This document shows positions 1-4,243 of a stretch of 7,043 nt of DNA, in pieces. Position 1 is the first letter of the stretch, and every line of letters starts with the position of its first letter. This stretch comes from a bacterium (lineage in GTDB: Bacteria; Planctomycetota; JACOTG01; JAUIME01). The position numbers were made by a program, and so were the translations under genes. Below the pieces are notes generated by a model. The model did no database searches. It had not been told where the DNA came from and saw only the letters and a list, made by a program, of their open reading frames with translations. The DNA lies in assembly GCA_030433195.1 (NCBI GenBank), contig JAUIME010000266.1, forward strand, positions 1 through 7,043. Reading direction: 5' to 3'.

Positions 1-641
1 TTCGCACGACGCTGCAAGCGCTGCTTGCGATCTACGACAACTGCAACAGCCTGCACACGAACGCCTACGACGAGGCGATCACCACGCCGACCGAAGAGTC
101 GGTGCGTCGCGCGGTCGCGATCCAGCTCATCCTCAACCACGAGTTCGGCGTCGCGAAGAACGAGAACCCGAACCAGGGCGCGTTCATCATGGACGAACTC
201 ACCGACCTCGTCGAAGAGGCCGTGCTCCTCGAGTTCGAGCGCCTCGCCGACCGCGGCGGCGTCCTCGGCGCCATGGAACGCATGTACCAACGCGGCAAGA
301 TCCAAGAAGAGAGCTTGCACTACGAGAGCCTGAAGCACACGGGCGAGCTCCCCATCATCGGCGTCAACACCTTCACCAAGTCGGACGACGGAGGCGACGA
401 GACCCCGTCCGAGCTCATCCGCTCGACCGAAGACGAGAAGGAAGACCAACTCGCCCGCCTCGCCGACTTCCAGAAGCGCCACGCCGACGCGAGCGACGCC
501 GCCGTCGAACGTCTCAAGGCCGCCGCCATCGCAGGCGAGAACGTCTTCGGCGAACTCATGACCGCCGTCGAAACGCTGTCCCTCGGCCAGATCACCAACG
601 CTCTGTACGAAGTGGGTGGGCAGTACCGGCGCAACATGTAG
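1..641 (+). CDS. icmF: Fused isobutyryl-CoA mutase (IcmF), C-terminal part, 5'-partial
   Basis: This is the C-terminal 212 residues of an adenosylcobalamin-dependent acyl-CoA mutase. The first complete codon is at base 3, the stop TAG is at 639-641, and the start lies outside the window. The sequence holds the end of the mutase TIM barrel: RTTLQALLAIYDNCNSLHT, then YDEAITTPTEESVRRA, AKNENPNQGAF and GAMERMYQRGKIQEES. It ends in GGQYRRNM, a tail I recognise from IcmF. Known family: IcmF interconverts isobutyryl-CoA and n-butyryl-CoA and fuses an N-terminal B12-binding domain, a MeaB-like GTPase and the mutase domain. No C-terminal B12-binding domain (DxHxxG) follows here, which argues against an ordinary methylmalonyl-CoA mutase large subunit. 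The N-terminal domains are not visible, so a stand-alone large subunit or a related mutase with another acyl-CoA specificity cannot be excluded. The gene converges with the fabY-like gene, and a 160-bp hairpin element begins 24 nt after its stop. Confidence 0.85.
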   Translation, partial: RTTLQALLAIYDNCNSLHTNAYDEAITTPTEESVRRAVAIQLILNHEFGVAKNENPNQGAFIMDELTDLVEEAVLLEFERLADRGGVLGAMERMYQRGKIQEESLHYESLKHTGELPIIGVNTFTKSDDGGDETPSELIRSTEDEKEDQLARLADFQKRHADASDAAVERLKAAAIAGENVFGELMTAVETLSLGQITNALYEVGGQYRRNM

Positions 642-665
642 CGCTCGCTGCTGTTCCCAGAGTAC

Positions 666-825
666 GGGCTCGGATGTCGCGCAGGGAGCGAGGTGCTCAT
701 GTCGCTCGGGGCGAGTGACGTGGGATTTTCGAGGGGGGTCTTCGCACGGGCTTGCAGGTGCGGGCGGGCCGTGTGGGAGCCTCGCTCCAAAATCGCTTCT
801 CGCCCCCTGCACGACATCCGAGCCC
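666..825 (+). repeat. 160-bp hairpin element, copy 1 (3' side of icmF)
   Basis: The element is closed by a long inverted repeat: 666-692 pairs with 799-825 at 25 of 27 positions, the exceptions being 680/811 and 687/804. The interior matches copy 2 without gaps (base x aligns with 2135-x on the other strand) at about 88% over 120 bp, including a perfect 37-nt block at 776-812. Three small internal hairpins are visible: 704-708 with 712-716 (GCTCG, loop GGG, CGAGT), 743-747 with 758-762 (CGCAC/GTGCG) and 776-780 with 784-788 (GGAGC, loop CTC, GCTCC). Weaker homology continues to about 850 on the inner side, including the dyad CTCGTC-G-GACGAG at 825-837. On the outer side homology stops at the stem edge. 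The element begins 24 nt after the icmF stop. It could be a structured 3'-UTR RNA, a terminator or a MITE/REPIN-like element. No transposase is present. Confidence 0.8.
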
Positions 826-861
826 TCGTCGGACGAGCCTCTCGCGAAGCGGGACGGCAAA

Positions 862-994
862 AGCACAGCAAAGCACAGCAGGGCGCGGCGCAGCAGAGCG
901 GAGCGAAGCAGGGCACAGCACAGCCAAGCGATGCAGAGCGAAGCAGGGCGAAGCAGGGCGAAGCATGGCATGGCATGGCATGGCATGGCATGGC
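862..994 (+). repeat. Degenerate pentanucleotide tandem array (RGCNN, about 26 units)
   Basis: The tract reads in an unbroken 5-nt register of 26 complete units, and every unit has GC at its second and third positions. Examples are AGCAC, AGCAA, AGCAG, GGCGC, AGCGA and GGCGA. The 3' end is homogeneous, with one AGCAT followed by five identical GGCAT units (967-991) and a final GGC. Units become more varied toward the 5' end, which suggests older, mutated units upstream and recent slippage expansion downstream. Because the unit length is not a multiple of three, the array shifts frame continually and is not coding. Confidence 0.85.
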
Positions 995-1037
995 TGGGGG
1001 CTGGGGGCTGGGGGATGGGGGCTGGGGGATGGGGGGG
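994..1037 (+). repeat. Heptanucleotide G-run array (YTGGGGG/ATGGGGG), potential G-quadruplex
   Basis: Six runs of five or more G are separated by only two bases: CTGGGGG three times, ATGGGGG, CTGGGGG, then ATGGGGGGG. The array begins at the last base of the pentanucleotide array. Four or more G5 runs with 2-nt spacers meet the usual sequence criterion for a stable G-quadruplex on the + strand; in the icmF read-through RNA it would be an RNA quadruplex. Whether one forms in the cell is not shown by sequence. Confidence 0.8.
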
Positions 1038-1309
1038 CGTGCGGATGGCGGGGGACGTCGGGCGTATTCGGTGGCGGTTGCGACTTCGACGGGGGTTACG
1101 AAGCTGAGTCGGAAGTGACTGCGCGTTGGCGGTTCGGAGTCGGGTGAGAGGGGACTCGGCGTTTCGAGTTCGCGGTCACACGAGAGGACGACTCGGAGGC
1201 GCCCGTTCGGTCGGACCGATGCTTGTCGGCGTTCGGTCCCGGACGCTTCGGCAAACCCCAGCCCGATCGCGCCGGCGGCGAGTGTCGCTTGCGGAGGTTC
1301 GTCCGACGA

Positions 1310-1469
1310 GGGGCGGGGTGCGGTGCAGGGGGCGAGAAGCGATTTTGGAGCGAGGCTCCTGCGCGGTCCGCTCGCACCTACATGCCCGTGCGAAGATCCC
1401 CCTCGATGATCCCACGCCGCTCGCCCCGAGCGACATGAGCACCTCGCCCCCTGCACCGCACCACGCCCC
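1310..1469 (-). repeat. 160-bp hairpin element, copy 2 (3' side of fabY-like gene)
   Basis: This is the inverted second copy of the element at 666-825. Its closing inverted repeat, 1310-1336 with 1443-1469, pairs at 26 of 27 positions, with a perfect 20-bp core (1317-1336 with 1443-1462). The stem edges fall at exactly the aligned positions of copy 1. The outer stem sequence differs from copy 1 at many positions yet still pairs. The interior is conserved, including the three small hairpins; here the first hairpin has a perfect GCTCG/CGAGC stem. The perfect block shared with copy 1 is 1323-1359. On the - strand the element starts 23 nt after the fabY-like stop codon, so it stands in the same relation to its gene as copy 1 does to icmF. 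Homology extends weakly on the inner side to about 1285. Confidence 0.8.
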
Positions 1470-1492
1470 GCCGCAGCGGCCCCCCCGGAGAG

Positions 1493-3400
1493 CTACTCTT
1501 CGCCGAAGTCGAACGGGTGATAGCCGTCGACTTCGAGTTGCTCGGGGCTCGTGATGCGCACGGCGTCCACGGTCAGCGGTCGATTGCTGTCGTAGTGGAT
1601 CATGTGGCGGCCTTCGAGGTAGGCGTCTTGGTGTTCCGCGGCGGTTTCGGCGCGCTTGTCGAGGGCGGCTTCGTAGGTCTTGCGGTCGCTGGCGTCCATC
1701 GTGGCGTCGAGGTATTCGCGTGCGAGGCGTGGGCCCGCGAAGGCCTCGGCGACGTTGAATCCGCCGAAGCCTTTGGAGACGCCGATCGCGATGTCCATCG
1801 AGGCCGGGTCGAACTCGTGGTTGTCGACGAGGAAGTCGACGCGATCCGAACCGAGCTCGGGGTCGACGCCGACGGTGTCGAGGTTGCGGATGCGCGGAAT
1901 GACGCCGCGCTCGAGCGAGATGACGTTGGCGAGGGATTGCACACCGCCCGCGGCTCCCATCGAGTGGCCGACGAAGCTCTTGGGCGCCGTGACGTGCCAC
2001 TTCTCGATTCCGAACGCCTCGGCGTACTCGCGGTAGAGGCGGGCTTCGGTGATGCCGTTTTGCGGCGTGCTCGATCCGTGCGCCGAGACGAAGCTGCGCT
2101 TGCGCAGCGCGTCGATGCCGAAGTGTCGCGACACGGTCGAGAGGATTCCGTGCAGGCACGGGTAGTCGCCGATCCCGGGCCCCGAGATCGACTTTTTCCA
2201 GCCGTCGGAGTGAGCGGCGACGTCGCACACGAGGCCGCGCGCGGGAAGGCCGAGCTCACGCGCGAGCTCGCGGTCGGCGAGCAGCATCGCGAACGAACCT
2301 TCGCCGATCACGAAGCCGAGTCGATCTTGGCCGAACGGACGGCTCGCGAGGCGGTGGATCGGGCGTCCGTTCTCGTCGCGCGGGAGCGCTTCGTCGCGCG
2401 CGAGCGCGTTCATGACGTCGTAGCCCGCGATGGTCCACGGGTAGACGGCCGCGTCGCAGGCGCCGACGATCGCGAACCGGCGCTTGCCGCTTCGCATGTC
2501 GCGCAGCGCGTTGTGCAGGTTGAGCATGAACGTCGCGCACGCGCCGACGTCCGATGAGATGTGTCCGACGCTGCCCGTCGTGTAGGCGGCGACGAACGCG
2601 CCCGGCGTGTTCGTGAGGCTGAACGGCACCTGGGTCGACTGCGGACGCTCGCCGAAGATGTGCGATTTGACGTAGCCGTAGAAGCCGCGCGGCCCGACCT
2701 GTCCCATGGCCGACGCGAAGTAGACGCCGATGTCGTCTTGCGGGATCACGCGCGAGACTTCGGCGAAGTCGAGGCCGACCGATCGGAACGCGTCGTTGAC
2801 CGACCAGAGCCCGAGCCACAGATTGCGCGCGACGCGACGCTTCGCGGGGCCGGGGGCCTCTTCCGGATAGGGCTGGAAGCCGTTCGGGATGCTACCGGCG
2901 GTCGAGACGGCCGAAGCGCGTGTCTTCCACCCGAACAGGTCGTTCGAGTCGGAGAGAACGATTCGCACGCGGTCTTCGTCGGGGCCCGGCTCGACGACCC
3001 ACCCTTCGGGGAGCGGATCGGGCAGGTCGGAGCGGCGGACGACGACTTCCGAGGCGCGCATCTTGTGGAGCGCCGGGATGCGACTCGCGTCGAACGGCAC
3101 TTCGCGCACGAAGATGTTGTCGCGTACGCGATCGCGCGTTTGCGCGACGAGGTCGGCCGCGTCGAGCGTGCGGTCTTCGGGGACGAAACGGTAGCGACCG
3201 TCGGCCTCGCGTCGCGCGAGCTCCATCAAGCGTAGCTGCTCGAGGTGCGGCGCGTCCGGCATGTCGCCGCGATCGTGGACCATCGACTCGAAGGCCGGGT
3301 GATTCGGGCCGCCCCAGCGCCCGGCGGCGTCGACGCCGCCGAAGCCGACGATCAAGGGCCATCGCGGGTCGCTGCTCGCGCTTCGGGGTTGGGTGGACAC
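1493..3400 (-). CDS. fabY: FabY-like beta-ketoacyl-ACP synthase
   Basis: This 635-residue protein is a thiolase-fold condensing enzyme. The catalytic residues are visible: nucleophile Cys288 in SSDVGACATF, His441 in VSAHGSSTPQNG, and Lys474 and His479 in APKSFVGHSMGAAGG. The glycine-rich GFGGFN near residue 545 closes the active site. The N-terminus PLIVGFGGVDAAGR (residues 15-28) and the length match FabY of Pseudomonas aeruginosa (about 634 residues, from memory), which starts fatty-acid synthesis by condensing acetyl-CoA with malonyl-ACP. FabF and FabB are only about 410 residues. The roughly 200 residues before the core domain and the tail after 560 belong to this longer family. No signal peptide or membrane segment is seen, so it is cytosolic. 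The start is GTG at 3400, chosen for a strong ribosome site 6 nt upstream; the stop is TAG at 1493-1495. No other fab gene is adjacent. It could instead be a related ketosynthase for a specialised lipid. Confidence 0.85.
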   Translation of the reverse strand: MSTQPRSASSDPRWPLIVGFGGVDAAGRWGGPNHPAFESMVHDRGDMPDAPHLEQLRLMELARREADGRYRFVPEDRTLDAADLVAQTRDRVRDNIFVREVPFDASRIPALHKMRASEVVVRRSDLPDPLPEGWVVEPGPDEDRVRIVLSDSNDLFGWKTRASAVSTAGSIPNGFQPYPEEAPGPAKRRVARNLWLGLWSVNDAFRSVGLDFAEVSRVIPQDDIGVYFASAMGQVGPRGFYGYVKSHIFGERPQSTQVPFSLTNTPGAFVAAYTTGSVGHISSDVGACATFMLNLHNALRDMRSGKRRFAIVGACDAAVYPWTIAGYDVMNALARDEALPRDENGRPIHRLASRPFGQDRLGFVIGEGSFAMLLADRELARELGLPARGLVCDVAAHSDGWKKSISGPGIGDYPCLHGILSTVSRHFGIDALRKRSFVSAHGSSTPQNGITEARLYREYAEAFGIEKWHVTAPKSFVGHSMGAAGGVQSLANVISLERGVIPRIRNLDTVGVDPELGSDRVDFLVDNHEFDPASMDIAIGVSKGFGGFNVAEAFAGPRLAREYLDATMDASDRKTYEAALDKRAETAAEHQDAYLEGRHMIHYDSNRPLTVDAVRITSPEQLEVDGYHPFDFGEE

Positions 3401-3406
3401 GCTCGA

Positions 3407-3414
3407 CTCCTTCC
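3407..3414 (-). promoter_or_regulatory. Ribosome binding site of the fabY-like gene
   Basis: On the - strand GGAAGGAG lies 6 nt before the GTG codon at 3400-3398. It is a strong Shine-Dalgarno match at good spacing and supports the non-ATG start. Confidence 0.7.
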
Positions 3415-3484
3415 GTCCCGCGCGATCGGCGAGGACTCGGGTTTGCGTCGGCGGCCGGATCGCCTGCCGGCCGGAGAAGGGAGG

Positions 3485-3513
3485 ATTCTATCTCACGTCG
3501 CGGCAAGTGGGAA
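3485..3513 (-). promoter_or_regulatory. Candidate sigma70-type promoter upstream of the fabY-like gene
   Basis: On the - strand TTCCCA (3508-3513, 4 of 6 matches to TTGACA) is followed after 17 nt by TAGAAT (3485-3490, 5 of 6 to TATAAT). This AT-rich patch stands out in GC-rich surroundings, in the 124-bp gap between the upstream gene and fabY. It would leave a 5' leader of roughly 75-80 nt. It is a consensus match only, in a phylum whose promoters may differ. Confidence 0.35.
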
Positions 3514-3524
3514 CACCGGGGGGA

Positions 3525-4208
3525 CTAGCCCGCGACGGCGACGACGACCCAGTTGCGATCGGGCCCGGAGTGGGGGTTGTCGAAGTCGATCGGATGGACG
3601 TCGACGGTGGCGAAACCCGTAACGCGATCGAGGAAGCCGGGCGTGGGCTCGTCGGCCGACCAGAGCGCGAAGCTGCCGCCCGGGAGAAGATGCGTGCGCA
3701 GCGCGTCCAGGCTGGCGGGCTCGTAGAAGCGGGCGTGCGCTGCGTCGAGAAGCGAGGCGGGGGAGTGATCGATGTCGACGAGGATCGAGCGAAAGCGGAT
3801 CGCCGGCGGCGCGTCGAACCACGCGAAGAAGTCGCCCTCGTGGATCGTGCATCGCGGATCGTCGACGAGGCGGCGTCCCATCGGGATGAGCCCGCGGCGG
3901 TGCCAGTCGATGACGGCCGGGAGCGCGTCGACCACGGTCACTTCGATCCGGTCGTCGACGTCGAGCGCCGTCGCCGCCGTGATCCCGAGGCCGAGTCCCC
4001 CCACGAGTACGGGCCCGTCGGTGACACGCGCGGCCGCGATGCCGAGCGTCGCGAGCGCAGTCTCGCTCGCCGTCACGTGGCTCGACATGAGGTACTCGCC
4101 GTCGAGCAAGACCTCGCACACCGTGGCGCCGCCGAGCGACGGCGACGAGCGCTCGCGAAGGATCAGCTCACCGAGCGGAGTCTCTTGGTAGTCGAGCTCT
4201 CGAAACAT
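3525..4208 (-). CDS. Spermidine-synthase-like class I SAM-fold protein
   Basis: This 227-residue protein has a Rossmann-type nucleotide-binding fold. The glycine-rich motif I is VLVGGLGLGITAA (residues 67-79). The acidic residue ending strand 2 is Asp94 in VTVVDALPAVIDW, typical of polyamine aminopropyltransferase-like proteins. EGDFFAW (124-130) fits the adenine-contact strand, and SILVDIDHSP (141-150) the strand-4 acidic motif. Compared with true spermidine synthases (about 280-300 residues), the N-terminal beta-strand domain is short and motif I is GGLGLG rather than GGGDGG, so aminopropyl transfer is uncertain. The substrate cannot be read from the sequence. The start ATG at 4208 is favoured because it begins the conserved MFRELDYQETPLGELILRER stretch; a purine-rich GAGAGG (4212-4217) lies only 3 nt upstream, which is close. 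The frame stays open far upstream, but that extension is antisense-like Arg-rich sequence over the neighbouring gene. The gene is 35 bp downstream of the candidate selenoprotein gene and probably shares its transcript. Confidence 0.75.
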   Translation of the reverse strand: MFRELDYQETPLGELILRERSSPSLGGATVCEVLLDGEYLMSSHVTASETALATLGIAAARVTDGPVLVGGLGLGITAATALDVDDRIEVTVVDALPAVIDWHRRGLIPMGRRLVDDPRCTIHEGDFFAWFDAPPAIRFRSILVDIDHSPASLLDAAHARFYEPASLDALRTHLLPGGSFALWSADEPTPGFLDRVTGFATVDVHPIDFDNPHSGPDRNWVVVAVAG

Positions 4209-4243
4209 CGGCCTCTCGAAACGTCGGCGCCCGTTCGTGCGGG

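Larger units (their letters stand above)
642..1492. other. 851-bp repeat-rich intergenic region between convergent genes
   Basis: No convincing gene lies here. Several frames stay open on both strands, but they translate to Arg/Ser/Ala-rich low-complexity sequence built from the repeats and carry no recognisable domain. The region contains, in order, a 160-bp hairpin element on +, a pentanucleotide array, a G-run heptanucleotide array, about 270 bp in which I see nothing distinctive (1038-1309, apart from the last 20-30 bases, which extend the repeat homology), and a second copy of the hairpin element on -. There is no classical intrinsic terminator with a U-tract at either gene end, so the hairpin elements are the most likely sites of 3'-end formation for both transcripts (inference). 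Confidence 0.75.

Noticed and set aside
862..994. CRISPR-like array
   Set aside because: The units are 5 nt long with no spacers of constant length, so this is a microsatellite.
320..1456. A 378-codon open frame on the - strand across the intergenic repeats and the end of icmF
   Set aside because: Its translation is low-complexity Cys/Ala/Pro repeats from the pentanucleotide array plus antisense of icmF. Its similarity to + strand frames only reflects the inverted hairpin elements.
642..1492. The inverted repeats as ends of one insertion sequence or composite transposon
   Set aside because: No transposase lies between them, and each copy has its own complete pair of inverted ends, so they are two independent elements rather than the two termini of one.
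3453..3472. GGCCGG/CCGGCC hairpin in the leader of the fabY-like gene, possible regulatory element
   Set aside because: A 6-bp GC palindrome is expected by chance in such GC-rich DNA, and nothing else marks a riboswitch or operator.
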